Source: Hydrogenovibrio sp. (GTDB lineage Bacteria; Pseudomonadota; Gammaproteobacteria; Thiomicrospirales; Thiomicrospiraceae). From it: 64,000 nucleotides of DNA. The stretch is from NCBI GenBank assembly GCA_015484555.1, contig WFMZ01000027.1, forward strand, positions 1-64,000, read 5' to 3'. The translations under genes and the position numbers were made by a program. Every line of letters starts with the position of its first letter. Within the stretch, counting starts at the first letter, position 1. This document shows positions 10,447-22,309 of the stretch, piece by piece. The notes beneath the pieces were generated by a model. That model searched no databases, was not told the DNA's origin, and was given only the letters and a program-made list of their open reading frames with translations.

Positions 10447-12025
10447 ATTCCCACTCGATTGTAGCGGGTGGCTTACTAGAGATATCGTAAGTGACTCTGG
10501 ATATTCTTGGAATCTCGTTAATAATTCGTCCCGATACTAGCTCTAAAAAGTCATAAGGCAAATGTGCCCAACGAGCTGTCATGAAGTCGATGGTTTCAAC
10601 GGCTCTTAAAGCAACCACATAATCATAACGCCTTGCATCACCGACCACCCCTACCGATTTTATCGGTAGGAAAACGGTAAAGGCTTGCGAGGTTTTATCA
10701 TATAAGTCAGCCGCACGAAGTTCTTCAATAAAGATATGATCTGCTAAACGTAGTATTTCAGCATATTCTTTTTTCACTTCCCCTAAAATTCGAACCCCTA
10801 AACCAGGCCCTGGGAATGGGTGACGATAAACCATTTCACGTGGCAAACCTAAAGCAACCCCTAGCTTACGTACTTCGTCTTTAAATAATTCGCGTAATGG
10901 CTCTAATAACTCTAGCGCCATATCATCAGGTAATCCACCTACGTTATGGTGAGATTTAATTACTTTTGCCTTACCTGTTTTTGAACCAGCTGATTCAATA
11001 ACATCTGGGTAAATAGTACCTTGCGCCAACCACTTAACAGAACTTAACTTGGTTGATTCTTCATCAAAAACTTTAATGAAAGCATGGCCGATAATTTTAC
11101 GTTTCTTCTCTGGATCTGTTTCACCCGCTAACTTGCCCATAAAGTATTCTTCGGCATCAACACGAATGACTTTTAAACCCATGTTTTCTGCAAACATCGC
11201 CATTACCTGGTCACCTTCTTGATGACGTAATAAACCATGATCGACAAAAACACAGGTTAACTGCTTACCAATCGCTTTATGCAACAAGGCGGCTACAACA
11301 GAAGAATCGACACCACCAGAAAGCCCTAATAAGACTTCATCATTACCCACTTGCTTGCGAATACGCGTAATAGAGTCATCAATAATATTTTCAGTTGTCC
11401 ATAGCTTTTCACAGCCACAAATGCCCACAATGAAACGCTCAATAATTCGTTCACCCTGTAAGGTGTGCGTTACTTCAGGATGAAACTGAATACCATAAAA
11501 ATTCTTTTCTTCATTGGCCATTCCCGCAACAGGACAACTAGGCGTAGAAGCCATTAGTTTAAAGCCTTCTGGCAACTGGTCTACACGGTCACCATGTGAC
11601 ATCCACACATCTAACATGCCATAACCTTCAGGGGTTACGCTGTCTTCAATGTCTTTTAACAAATTAGTATGACCGTGCGCTCTTACTTTGGCATAACCAT
11701 ATTCATGCTCTAATGCATTAACAACCTTTCCGCCCAACTGTTCTGCCATAGTTTGCATACCATAACAAATACCCAATATTGGAATATTCATATTAAACAC
11801 ACAACTTGGTGCCACAGGTGAATCATCCCCCATTACGGTATCAGGACCTCCAGAAAGGATGATTCCTTTAGGGTTAAAGCTTAAGACATCTTTTTCTTCT
11901 ATATCCCAAGGCTCTACTTCGCAATAAACTCCAATTTCACGAATACGTCGTGCAATAAGTTGTGTGTATTGAGAGCCGAAATCTAGGATTAATATGCGGT
12001 GGTCATGAATATTATGAGTTGCCAT
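10445..12025 (-). CDS. guaA: GMP synthase (glutamine-hydrolysing)
   Basis: [29 protein letters not shown]; start placed at [10 protein letters not shown]. Confidence 0.97.
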   Translation of the reverse strand: MATHNIHDHRILILDFGSQYTQLIARRIREIGVYCEVEPWDIEEKDVLSFNPKGIILSGGPDTVMGDDSPVAPSCVFNMNIPILGICYGMQTMAEQLGGKVVNALEHEYGYAKVRAHGHTNLLKDIEDSVTPEGYGMLDVWMSHGDRVDQLPEGFKLMASTPSCPVAGMANEEKNFYGIQFHPEVTHTLQGERIIERFIVGICGCEKLWTTENIIDDSITRIRKQVGNDEVLLGLSGGVDSSVVAALLHKAIGKQLTCVFVDHGLLRHQEGDQVMAMFAENMGLKVIRVDAEEYFMGKLAGETDPEKKRKIIGHAFIKVFDEESTKLSSVKWLAQGTIYPDVIESAGSKTGKAKVIKSHHNVGGLPDDMALELLEPLRELFKDEVRKLGVALGLPREMVYRHPFPGPGLGVRILGEVKKEYAEILRLADHIFIEELRAADLYDKTSQAFTVFLPIKSVGVVGDARRYDYVVALRAVETIDFMTARWAHLPYDFLELVSGRIINEIPRISRVTYDISSKPPATIEWE

Positions 12026-12122
12026 CAAGCAGAACCTTTTAAAATATTGTATAAAGAATAAAGCAGATGTCGCCACCAAGGTGTCACACCCGCAAATTTA
12101 ATTTTTGGAGCAGCCCTACAAA

Positions 12123-13646
<1,524 letters not shown>

Positions 13647-13734
13647 CTATTATTAGTAGCGATTAAGCGTCGCATGGTTATAAAATACGACGTTAATCTA
13701 GTGCTAAATAATTATACAGCTTTAAAATTAGACT

Positions 13735-13763
13735 ATTATAAGTGTTCCGGCTTCCCGGGTAAA
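13735..13763 (-). promoter_or_regulatory. sigma-70 promoter of guaBA
   Basis: Minus strand TTTACC-N17-TATAAT; implies a leader of about 145 nt before guaB. Confidence 0.65.
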
Positions 13764-13936
13764 CCTGTGATATCGATTTAAGGCTATAAAAGAATAATTT
13801 TAGCCATAAAAAAAATTATTGGTTAAATAGTGTCTTTTCACTTTTAATCACAAAGCTTTATGCTTAGAATAACTCACGGCTTAAAAAACTTAAATATAAC
13901 AATTAAGCTTAATATATTTTATTGGAGGATATAAGA

Positions 13937-14263
13937 ATGAAAAAATTATTAGTTGGTGCAGTAGTGGTTGCTACCTTGTCTCTTGGCGCTTGTGGTAACA
14001 ACCCTACAAAAGGTGAGTCGACTTATGCAAATCTAGTTGCGGAAGTTGCTGCAACCCAAGCTAAAGCTAAAAAAGAAGGTTTTGTATGGAAGCAGAAGAA
14101 AATGAAAAAATCTTATGCTGATACTTTCCTAGCTAAAGCTAAAGCAGCAATGGATAAAGGCGATGAGGCGACTGCAATAAAGTATGCCAACAAAGCTCTT
14201 ATTATTGCTAACGGTGAAGTAGAGCAAGCTAACACTAAGCCTGCTCCTGCTTGGCTTAAGTAA
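13937..14263 (+). CDS. Small lipoprotein
   Basis: Start MKKLLVGAVVVATLSLGACGNN (lipobox), GGAGG RBS upstream. Confidence 0.7.
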   Translation: MKKLLVGAVVVATLSLGACGNNPTKGESTYANLVAEVAATQAKAKKEGFVWKQKKMKKSYADTFLAKAKAAMDKGDEATAIKYANKALIIANGEVEQANTKPAPAWLK

Positions 14264-14297
14264 GTTGTAATAGATTAACGAGCTAGTTCGTTAATCG

Positions 14298-14324
14298 TAA
14301 AAAGCCGGCATTAGTCGGTTTTTT
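14298..14324 (+). terminator. Probable terminator
   Basis: AAAAAGCCGGCATTAGTCGGTTTTTTATT; short stem plus U tract. Confidence 0.45.
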
Positions 14325-14365
14325 ATTGGCTAAAATTCTTCATATCAGCATCAAACCTACTTTAT

Positions 14366-15052
14366 TCACTTCCCTTTTAAATAAGTATTATCATCAAAAC
14401 AACTTATCCATTGTGGCTTTAATATCACCAATAGTGCTAACAATAATGTATTAATAAATGCTTCTGGAAATGCCAGTAAAGGAATAAAAGGCAGTAATTT
14501 CGCGTCCAACATCGTCACTGAATACACGCCCGACCAAAAATAAAGTAAAGATAAGCTAAATAAAGACAAGACAATCCCAACAAAAGCGACCACAAATCCA
14601 TTAAAGAAAATAAAGACAAAAAAGTTTTTAGCCAACATTTGATAGCCCAATCGAGCCAAAGCCCAACTACTCCACACAGGCAATAGCACTAAAAACATAA
14701 ACTCTAAGCCAAAATTAACTATCATCTCTGGCTCATTTAACAAGAAAAGCACCACCAAATATTTAAACAACAACGCTAATAGCCCAGATAATAGTGCAAA
14801 TTGAAAACCAAACATCATCGTGACTGTCGTCAATAACAATAAATGAAAGCTTAATCCCAGCACACCTCCTACTTCTGCCAACCAAACCAATACCAATATA
14901 AATGTCACGCCTACAAAAACATGCTGTGCCTCAGAATCACCCTTCAATTTATGCCATGCCGCCGTTGAAAGCACTCTTAACAACACTGCCAAGGTAGTAA
15001 TCCAGCCTAATAGTTGCCAGGTAAATGAAAAATCCAAACGAGTAAAGTCCAT
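14366..15052 (-). CDS. Energy-coupling factor / CbiM-like integral membrane protein (COG3235-like)
   Basis: Multi-TM; QHVFVGVTFILVLVWLAEVGGVLGLSFHLLLLTTVTMMFG pattern. Confidence 0.65.
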   Translation of the reverse strand: MDFTRLDFSFTWQLLGWITTLAVLLRVLSTAAWHKLKGDSEAQHVFVGVTFILVLVWLAEVGGVLGLSFHLLLLTTVTMMFGFQFALLSGLLALLFKYLVVLFLLNEPEMIVNFGLEFMFLVLLPVWSSWALARLGYQMLAKNFFVFIFFNGFVVAFVGIVLSLFSLSLLYFWSGVYSVTMLDAKLLPFIPLLAFPEAFINTLLLALLVILKPQWISCFDDNTYLKGK

Positions 15053-15178
15053 AATAATGCCTCTTGTAATAGTTTATTTTAAAAGCATTTGACTGAGCAA
15101 TGCAACTCATTGCAACACAAAGCATTTTTTCTATTTTCTGTTAAAATAGCCCCCTTAATCATCCGAGTAACCGACCGC

Positions 15179-15574
15179 ATGTTAGCTTTTAAAATTATTT
15201 TTGCATTCTTATACGATCTACTTTTACTAGGTGCCGTTTGGTTTGTCAGCGCCATCCCATTTGTAATTTGGCAAGGTGAAGCCCTACAAACACAACCTAC
15301 TGCACAGCTAGCGTTCCAAGTTTATTTATTAGGTATCACCTACGCCTACCTAACTTATTTTTGGACCTTAAATGGCCAAACACCTGGTTTGCGCGTATGG
15401 AAACTAAGATTACAAAGAAAAGATGGCTACCTACTCACCCGAAATAATGCTAATGTCCGGTTTTTGCTGGGCGTACTACTATTTTCTGTCGGCTGGGTAG
15501 CCCTGTTTATTCCTGCTTACAAGCAAACTTTACAAGATATTTTATCTAACACTGAAATAACCCAAACGGCCTAA
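15179..15574 (+). CDS. RDD family membrane protein
   Basis: Start at MLAFKIIFAFLYDLLLLGAVWF; NGQTPGLRVWKLRL. Confidence 0.75.
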   Translation: MLAFKIIFAFLYDLLLLGAVWFVSAIPFVIWQGEALQTQPTAQLAFQVYLLGITYAYLTYFWTLNGQTPGLRVWKLRLQRKDGYLLTRNNANVRFLLGVLLFSVGWVALFIPAYKQTLQDILSNTEITQTA

Positions 15575-15578
15575 TAAT

Positions 15579-16415
15579 ATGACTCAAACTTGCTACCTTT
15601 TCCATACTAACTCGCTAAACAATGAACAAAAACAATTTATTAACGACACCTTAAATGTCGCCGTTACAAAAGTAAAAAATCACTTTAGAGCGATTAGCAC
15701 CGTATCAGGTACTGATAGCTTAGCGCAATTAAGAACCACCCTAAAGATAGATGTAAACATCTTGCCAGCTAACTTTAAAGCCGACCAGGCCAAGCTGTTA
15801 ATTAGCGACATGGATTCAACCCTAATTGGCATTGAATGTATTGATGAAATTGCAGATATGCTCAACATAAAACCTAAAATATCAGACATTACTGAAGCGG
15901 CTATGAGGGGTGAGCTAGACTTTTCAGACTCATTAAAGCAACGCGTCTCTTTATTAAAAGGCTTAGAAACTTCAGCATTAGAAACCGTTTTTAAAGAACA
16001 TTTGTTCTTAAACCCTGGCGCTGAAGCATGGATAGAAGGCTTACACCAACAAGGCATTAAATTTGCCCTAGTATCTGGTGGGTTTACCTACTTTACTGAA
16101 CGTTTACACCAACAGCTTAACCTAGATTTTTCGCGCGCTAACCAGCTTGCCGAACAAGATAACAAGCTAACGGGTACCGTAATGGGTGCTATTATTGATG
16201 GACAAGCCAAAGCAAATTTCTTACATGAACTTTGCCAAAAGCTAAACATTAGCCCACAACAAGTTATTGCAATTGGTGATGGGGCGAATGATTTATTAAT
16301 GATGAAAGAAGCCGGTCTTAGCATTGCCTACCAAGCCAAACCAGCTGTTCAAGCCAAGGCGATGATTGCTTTAAATCATAGCCCACTAACTGCCGTTTTA
16401 GACTGCCTGGCTTAA
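15579..16415 (+). CDS. serB: Phosphoserine phosphatase
   Basis: DMDSTLIGIECIDEIAD, LVSGGFTYFTE, GDGANDLLMM. Confidence 0.95.
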   Translation: MTQTCYLFHTNSLNNEQKQFINDTLNVAVTKVKNHFRAISTVSGTDSLAQLRTTLKIDVNILPANFKADQAKLLISDMDSTLIGIECIDEIADMLNIKPKISDITEAAMRGELDFSDSLKQRVSLLKGLETSALETVFKEHLFLNPGAEAWIEGLHQQGIKFALVSGGFTYFTERLHQQLNLDFSRANQLAEQDNKLTGTVMGAIIDGQAKANFLHELCQKLNISPQQVIAIGDGANDLLMMKEAGLSIAYQAKPAVQAKAMIALNHSPLTAVLDCLA

Positions 16416-16512
16416 CCCAGTTAAGCAGGCTTTCCAGAAGGTATTTTAATATAGGCGCTATAATTTGATAAAATTCACTTCTTAATACTGACTGCCTTAT
16501 TTTGGAGCTGCC

Positions 16513-16941
16513 ATGAACCGACCTGCAGAAAAATCAATTGACGCGATACAAGCTGACCTTATTAAACGGTTTACGCACTTTGATAACTGGAAAGACCGTT
16601 ATAAATACCTAATTGATATGGGCAAAACGTTACAGAAAATGGATGAAAGCTTAAAAACGGAAGACAACCGTATTCATGGTTGCCAGTCTCAAGTTTGGAT
16701 TCATATTAGTGAAGAAAACGGCGTGTTATACATACAAGCTACCTCTGATGCCGCCATCGTAGCTGGCCTAGTGGCCTTGTTATTAAAAATATACAATGGC
16801 AGAACCCCACAAGAAATTAGCAATATGCCGTTAGAGTTCCTAGGAAAAATTGGGCTTATCCAACACCTATCTGCCAACCGTTCGACCGGTTTGTACCACA
16901 TGATTAAGAAGATACAAGCTACCGCACAAGAAAAGCTTTAA
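16513..16941 (+). CDS. sufE: SufE family sulfur-acceptor protein
   Basis: RIHGCQSQVWIH with active Cys; RSTGLYHMIKKIQ. Confidence 0.9.
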   Translation: MNRPAEKSIDAIQADLIKRFTHFDNWKDRYKYLIDMGKTLQKMDESLKTEDNRIHGCQSQVWIHISEENGVLYIQATSDAAIVAGLVALLLKIYNGRTPQEISNMPLEFLGKIGLIQHLSANRSTGLYHMIKKIQATAQEKL

Positions 16942-16962
16942 CCTTTAAAATATTCTATTCCA

Positions 16963-17049
16963 GCCTTTCCAAAGCCAAAAATCGCCAGGGGTGGTCTAAA
17001 CAAGAACCACCCCCTAGCGCTTATGCCCTTTAGGGTAATTTTTAAGGCT
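16963..17049. repeat. CCAGGGGTGG-family repeat, hairpin form carrying the 18-bp insert
   Basis: GCCAAAAATCGCCAGGGGTGGT-(10 nt)-ACCACCCCCTAGCG[CTTATGCCCTTTAGGGTA]ATTTTTAAGGCT between convergent sufE and htpX. Confidence 0.85.
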
Positions 17050-17131
17050 AAAAATAAACATATTGTATTAATGAATACCTTAATCGATAATATCGGTTTC
17101 ATCTATTTTTATACCACTCTTTCAAGCAGGC

Positions 17132-17160
17132 ATAAAAAAACCGGCTATTACCGGTTTCTT
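17132..17160 (-). terminator. Intrinsic terminator of htpX
   Basis: AAAAAAACCGGCTATTACCGGTTTCTT. Confidence 0.75.
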
Positions 17161-17179
17161 AAATAAACACTTTAAAGCA

Positions 17180-18076
17180 TTAAGCTACTTTAAGCGCTTC
17201 CTGTGGCGTTGCTTCTAATGCTGCAATGCGGTCTTCAATGTGTGGATGAGACATAAATAGTTCACCAAACTTTGAACCCTTTGCTGAGATACCGAAAGCT
17301 GCAAGTTGATCTGGTAACTCACCTGGTTGCATGGTTTGTAAACGACGTAATGCAGCCACCATATTTTCTTTACCGGCTAAATAAGCCCCACCATTATCTG
17401 CATGAAACTCACGTTTACGAGAAAACCACATGGCGATAATACTAGCTAAAACACCGAATAAAATTTGCGCAACAATATCCACAATGAAAAATGTCATGCT
17501 ATACCCTGAACTGTCATTTTTAAGTACCACTCTATCTACAACCCAAGCCACTACCTTGGCAAAGAAGATAACGAAGGTGTTTAACACGCCTTGCAATAAG
17601 GCCATGGTGACCATATCGCCATTCGCAACGTGCGCTACTTCATGACCCAACACGGCTTCGACTTCATTTTGACGCATACTCCGCATTAACCCAGTAGAAA
17701 TAGCTACCAATGAAGAGTTACGAGTCATACCAGTTGCAAAAGCATTAGGTTCAGGTGAATCATAAATAGCCACTTCTGGCGTTTTAATACCCGCTTTCTC
17801 TGCGAGACGATTAACCGTTTCTAGCAACCATTTCTCATCTGCATTCTTAGGTGTTTCAATAACTTTTGCACCGGTTGACATTTTTGCCATCCACTTCGAC
17901 ATAGCCAAAGAAACAAAAGAACCAGCAAAACCAAAAATAGCCGCGAAGGCAAACAAGTTACCTAAGTCTAAATTAGTGCCTTGCATGTAGTTTCCTACAC
18001 CTAAAAGATTCATCGTAATCATGGCAATAACCAGCACAGCCATGTTAGTTAATAGAAATAAGCCTATTCTTTTCAT
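17180..18076 (-). CDS. htpX: Protease HtpX
   Basis: VLGHEVAHVANGDMVTM, EFHADNGGAYLAGK. Confidence 0.96.
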   Translation of the reverse strand: MKRIGLFLLTNMAVLVIAMITMNLLGVGNYMQGTNLDLGNLFAFAAIFGFAGSFVSLAMSKWMAKMSTGAKVIETPKNADEKWLLETVNRLAEKAGIKTPEVAIYDSPEPNAFATGMTRNSSLVAISTGLMRSMRQNEVEAVLGHEVAHVANGDMVTMALLQGVLNTFVIFFAKVVAWVVDRVVLKNDSSGYSMTFFIVDIVAQILFGVLASIIAMWFSRKREFHADNGGAYLAGKENMVAALRRLQTMQPGELPDQLAAFGISAKGSKFGELFMSHPHIEDRIAALEATPQEALKVA

Positions 18077-18151
18077 TTTTCAAACCCCATCGTTATTCTA
18101 GTGTCACTTGCTCAAAATACGGCAAGTTGCGTTAACTTTTCTTAATACCTA

Positions 18152-18179
18152 ATATAAGGATTATTTATCACTATTCAAG
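18152..18179 (-). promoter_or_regulatory. Weak candidate sigma-32-like promoter for htpX
   Basis: Minus strand CTTGAAT-N13-CCTTATAT; -10 only partly matches consensus. Confidence 0.35.
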
Positions 18180-18240
18180 TTCATTTAACAATTTTTTGTT
18201 AAATGGTCAAAATTTAACCCTAAACAGGGCGGTTAATAGA

Positions 18241-18284
18241 ACCCATCCCTGGCTTTATGCCCTTTAGGGTAGATTTTTAAGGTT
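18241..18284. repeat. CCAGGGGTGG-family repeat, long form with the 18-bp insert
   Basis: ACCCATCCCTGGC[TTTATGCCCTTTAGGGTA]GATTTTTAAGGTTGG; a degenerate left arm may precede (AAAATTTAACCCTAAACAGGGCGG). Confidence 0.8.
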
Positions 18285-18310
18285 GGTTGGTTTACCCAAA
18301 CCCTAAGCCG

Positions 18311-18760
18311 TTATTTCTTTTCTGGCAAGGCAAATAGATCCCAGCGATCTTTCGCAATATTCCATTTAATATTACAGTTTCTGTCTCGGCATGGAAATAC
18401 GGCCACATTACCAGGCAATAGATGAACATCATCAAAAAAGAACCAGATATCGCCCGCCTTAGTGGCCAAAATATCTACCGCCCCTTCTTCATAAGCAATA
18501 GCTTTAGAAGAAGGTCCTTTGCCGGGGTTCATGGTAGGTACTTTTCTTTGGGTGTTAATGGTGTATTTATCTGGGTTAGTTCTATCAACCGAGGCTGACT
18601 TAACTTGCACCCTTAAAATAGTTTTGCCATTATCAACCAACAGGTCGTAATGTGCGTTGTCGCCAATAGGTTGGCTGACTTCTGCACCACGTTTCATGCA
18701 AGCAATAGCCATTTCTAGCTCTAGAATATAGCCAATACCTTTTACATTGCCTCTTGCCAT
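18311..18760 (-). CDS. Stand-alone PD-(D/E)XK nuclease, group I intron endonuclease-like (I-Ssp6803I / PDDEXK_5 type)
   Basis: MARGNVKGIGYILELEMAIACMKRGAEVSQPIGDNAHYDLLVDNGKTILRVQVKSA: E...D...QxK arrangement. Start at 18760; the ORF-track start at 18808 lies in a repeat. Confidence 0.65.
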   Translation of the reverse strand: MARGNVKGIGYILELEMAIACMKRGAEVSQPIGDNAHYDLLVDNGKTILRVQVKSASVDRTNPDKYTINTQRKVPTMNPGKGPSSKAIAYEEGAVDILATKAGDIWFFFDDVHLLPGNVAVFPCRDRNCNIKWNIAKDRWDLFALPEKK

Positions 18761-18803
18761 GTATTTTCCTGTTTTGTCATTGAATATTGTTGCGAGAGAT
18801 GAC

Positions 18804-18877
18804 ACCACCCCTGGTGATTTTAGCCTTCCAACGAGTCTATTAAAGCCGTTGAAAGGCTAAAACCGCCAGGGGTGGGT
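18804..18877. repeat. CCAGGGGTGG-family repeat, full hairpin (about 29-bp arms)
   Basis: ACCACCCCTGGTGATTTTAGCCTTCCAAC ... GTTGAAAGGCTAAAACCGCCAGGGGTGGGT. Confidence 0.92.
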
Positions 18878-18894
18878 ATCGAGTGATTAGATGA

Positions 18895-20325
18895 TTAAGC
18901 GTTAAGCTTCGCTTTTAACACGCCGTTTACTTGCGCGGGGCTAGCCTGCCCTTTCGACGCTTTCATGACTTGACCGACAAAGAAACCAAACATCTTTTCT
19001 TGTCCGCCTTTGTAAGCTTCTACTTGTGCTGTGTTGGCGGCTAACACATCATCAACCAAAGCTTCAATTGCTGAAGAATCCGTAATTTGTTTTAGGCCTT
19101 GCGCTTCAATAATTTCATCTGGCGAACCTTCACCTTTCCACATGGCATCAAATACTTGCTTGGCAATTTTGCCCGACAAGGTATTGTCTTGAATGCGTGC
19201 TAACAAACTAGCCAAGGCTTCTGCTGAAACAGGCGAGTCTTCGATAGCGACATTATTTTGATTCAATGACTTCGACAAGGCACCCATTACCCAGTTTGCA
19301 CTGAGCTTGGCATCTTGCGTTTTAGCCAGTAAGGCTTCAAAGTATTCTGCCATTTGACGTGAACCGGTTAGTAAGGCGGCGTCATATTCTGACAAACCAA
19401 ATTCAGTTTCATAACGTGCTTGTTTTTCCCCTGCCAATTCTGGCATGGTGGCACGTACCGCTTCAATATCTGCTTCGGTGATAATGATAGGCAATAGGTC
19501 TGGGCATGGGAAGTAACGGTAATCGTTGGCCTCTTCTTTTTCTCTCATTGAACGCGTTTCGTTTTTATCGGCATCATATAAACGGGTTTCTTGCACAATG
19601 CTGCCACCCGATTCAATGATTTCAATTTGACGCTCTATTTCAATTTCAATCGCGGCTTCAATAAACCTAAATGAGTTAATGTTTTTTAACTCTGTTCGAG
19701 TGCCTAACGGGGCGCCAGGCTTACGAATCGAGACGTTTGAGTCGACTCGGAAAGACCCTTCTTGCATATTGCCATCGCAGATGCCTAAATACTGAACCAG
19801 CTCGTGCATTTTTTTAGCATAAGCCACCGCTTCTTTTGATGAACGCATATCAGGTTCTGATACGATTTCTAGCAAAGGTGTGCCGGCACGGTTTAAATCG
19901 ATAGCCGTTTGACCTGGAAAAGCATCGTGAATTGACTTACCCGCATCTTCTTCTAGGTGTGCACGTGTCACACCAATTTTACGAATTTCGCCATCCATCT
20001 CGATTTCAACAACACCACCCTTATCTACAATAGGGTAGGTAAACTGAGAGGTTTGGTAACCTTTTGGTGAATCTGGGTAGAAATAGTTTTTGCGGTCAAA
20101 TACTGAACGCATGCCTATTTCGGCGCCAATGGCTAAACCAAGCTTAATCGCTTTTGGAACAACCGCTTGGTTTAACACCGGCAGCTGCCCTGGCATACCT
20201 AAGTCTAATAAGTTAGCTTGTGTATTAGGTTCTGCGCCGTAGGCGACTGATGAACCTGAAAATATTTTTGATTTTGTGGTTAATTGAGCATGAATCTCTA
20301 ACCCGATTACTACTTCCCAAGTCAT
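18895..20325 (-). CDS. gatB: Asp-tRNA(Asn)/Glu-tRNA(Gln) amidotransferase subunit B
   Basis: [27 protein letters not shown]. Confidence 0.98.
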   Translation of the reverse strand: MTWEVVIGLEIHAQLTTKSKIFSGSSVAYGAEPNTQANLLDLGMPGQLPVLNQAVVPKAIKLGLAIGAEIGMRSVFDRKNYFYPDSPKGYQTSQFTYPIVDKGGVVEIEMDGEIRKIGVTRAHLEEDAGKSIHDAFPGQTAIDLNRAGTPLLEIVSEPDMRSSKEAVAYAKKMHELVQYLGICDGNMQEGSFRVDSNVSIRKPGAPLGTRTELKNINSFRFIEAAIEIEIERQIEIIESGGSIVQETRLYDADKNETRSMREKEEANDYRYFPCPDLLPIIITEADIEAVRATMPELAGEKQARYETEFGLSEYDAALLTGSRQMAEYFEALLAKTQDAKLSANWVMGALSKSLNQNNVAIEDSPVSAEALASLLARIQDNTLSGKIAKQVFDAMWKGEGSPDEIIEAQGLKQITDSSAIEALVDDVLAANTAQVEAYKGGQEKMFGFFVGQVMKASKGQASPAQVNGVLKAKLNA

Positions 20326-20334
20326 GATTCTTTC

Positions 20335-21789
20335 CTACTTATAAGCTGCTGGCACTTGTGTGTGCCAGTCAGTGGTTTGTTGATATTGATGTGCAACATT
20401 TAACAGTTTTGCTTCTGAATGATAGTTACCGATTAGGTGCAAGCCAACAGGACGACCATCGACAAACCCCGCAGGAACTGACATACCTGGCATACCGGCT
20501 AGGTTAACCGGTATGGTGTATAAATCGGCCAAGTACATGCTGATGGGGTCATCAGACTTTTCACCTATATTAAAAGCAGGCTCTGGTGCCACAGGCCCAA
20601 CGATAATATCGCAATTTTGAAAGGCTTTGCTAAAGTCATCACGCACAACACGGCGTAACTTCTGTGCTTTTAAATAGTAAGCATCGTAATACCCGGCTGA
20701 TAAGGCATAGGCACCGACCATAATACGGCGCTGAACTTCTGCCCCAAAACCTTCGGTACGTGAACGCGTATAAAGGTCTTCTAAGTCAACGGGGTTTTCG
20801 CAACGATAACCATAACGAACCGCATCAAAACGAGATAGGTTTGAAGAGGCCTCTGCTGGTGCCAACACATAATAAGCTGGCACGGCTAGTTCGGTATTTG
20901 GCAGGCTAACTTCTACCACTTCTGCGCCTTGCTTTTCTAATTCAGCGATTGCATTTTTAACGACTTTCGCAACATCAGCATTTAAGCCTTCGCCAAAATA
21001 CTCGCTAGGAACGCCTACTTTTAAGCCTTTAATAGAGTCATTTAAGTTGGCAGAACAAGCATTGAAAGCGGCTTCTGAACTGGTTGAATCACGTTCATCG
21101 AAACCAGCCATGGCATCTAGCATCCAGGCAGCATCTTCTGCGCTACGCGTCATAGGACCGCCTTGGTCAAAACTTGAAGCATAGGCAATCATGCCGTAAC
21201 GTGACACAGCACCGTAGGTCGGCTTGATACCCGTAATACCGCAAAATGAAGCTGGCTGACGAATAGAGCCACCCGTGTCTGTACCGGTTGCCATGGGTGC
21301 TAAGCCTGCGGCAATCACTGCGGCTGCGCCACCAGATGAACCACCTGGAACGGCTTTTAAGTCCCAAGGGTTTTTAGTTGGTCCATAATAACTACTTTCT
21401 GAAGAGGAACCCATCGCAAATTCATCCATATTGGTCTTACCCAAAATAGGCATGCCTTCGGCTTTTAGCTTTTCAACCACATTCGCATCGTAAGGCGATA
21501 CGAAGTTAGAAAGCATTTTTGAACCACAAGTTGTTTTAACACCGTCTACACAAAAAATATCTTTATGTGCAATAGGAATACCGGTTAACAAGGTGGCATT
21601 ACCTTCATCTAAACGTTTGTCGGCAGCTTTGGCCATTTCAATCGCTAGCTCTGGGGTGACGGTAATAAAGGTATTTAACTCACCATCGAATTTTTCAATA
21701 CGATCTAAGTAATGCTGGGTCAAGGCCACGCTGGTTAAAGTTCTGGCTTTAAGCTGTTCGGTCATTTGTTTTATTGATAATGTGTGCAT
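20335..21789 (-). CDS. gatA: Asp-tRNA(Asn)/Glu-tRNA(Gln) amidotransferase subunit A
   Basis: Amidase signature [32 protein letters not shown]. Confidence 0.98.
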   Translation of the reverse strand: MHTLSIKQMTEQLKARTLTSVALTQHYLDRIEKFDGELNTFITVTPELAIEMAKAADKRLDEGNATLLTGIPIAHKDIFCVDGVKTTCGSKMLSNFVSPYDANVVEKLKAEGMPILGKTNMDEFAMGSSSESSYYGPTKNPWDLKAVPGGSSGGAAAVIAAGLAPMATGTDTGGSIRQPASFCGITGIKPTYGAVSRYGMIAYASSFDQGGPMTRSAEDAAWMLDAMAGFDERDSTSSEAAFNACSANLNDSIKGLKVGVPSEYFGEGLNADVAKVVKNAIAELEKQGAEVVEVSLPNTELAVPAYYVLAPAEASSNLSRFDAVRYGYRCENPVDLEDLYTRSRTEGFGAEVQRRIMVGAYALSAGYYDAYYLKAQKLRRVVRDDFSKAFQNCDIIVGPVAPEPAFNIGEKSDDPISMYLADLYTIPVNLAGMPGMSVPAGFVDGRPVGLHLIGNYHSEAKLLNVAHQYQQTTDWHTQVPAAYK

Positions 21790-21802
21790 GATTCTCTCTA
21801 AC

Positions 21803-22102
21803 TCAATCTATTACTTGTGGCACTAAAAACAGGTTGTCTTCTGACGAAGGCGCAAGCTTTAATACTTTTTCTCGAATACTGGTTTCTGTGACCACATCGG
21901 GTCTTAAACGCTGCACTTGATCTAACGGATGAGACATAGGCGCAACGCCATCCGTATTCACTTTTTCCATTTGTGCGAACAAGTCTAAAATACTGGTTAG
22001 TTTTTCAGCAACTTGCTCAACTTCACTTTCGGCTACCGAAATGGCCGCCAGCCGTGAAATAGTATCAACTTCGTGCTTTCCTAAGATGGTTTTATCGGAC
22101 AT
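21803..22102 (-). CDS. gatC: Asp-tRNA(Asn)/Glu-tRNA(Gln) amidotransferase subunit C
   Basis: [23 protein letters not shown]; start refined. Confidence 0.93.
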   Translation of the reverse strand: MSDKTILGKHEVDTISRLAAISVAESEVEQVAEKLTSILDLFAQMEKVNTDGVAPMSHPLDQVQRLRPDVVTETSIREKVLKLAPSSEDNLFLVPQVID

Positions 22103-22309
22103 TTCATTCCCTATGTAAATAATTTTGTTATTCTTATTAAAGTACCATATTTTCGCTTTTCTAAAAAGACCACACCCTATTTTTATTTCAAGATTTTTCA
22201 TGAAACTAATGACTTTTTAAAAGCGGTTTGATATAAAATGTATTAATCACGTTTTTTTGTTATTTTCTATGCAAAAGAGCCTATTTACAGCGAGAAGGAA
22301 TCTCAATCA

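Noticed and set aside
10645-10680. ACCACCCCTACCGATTTTATCGG in guaA resembles the repeat core
   Set aside because: It encodes the conserved [13 protein letters not shown] region of GMP synthase; the match is partial and lacks the CTGGCG centre.
13741-13770. GTTCCGGCTTCCCGGGTAAACCTGTGA as a possible SRP RNA or riboswitch core
   Set aside because: Better explained as the GC-rich spacer and -35 of the guaB promoter; no SRP or riboswitch consensus recognised.
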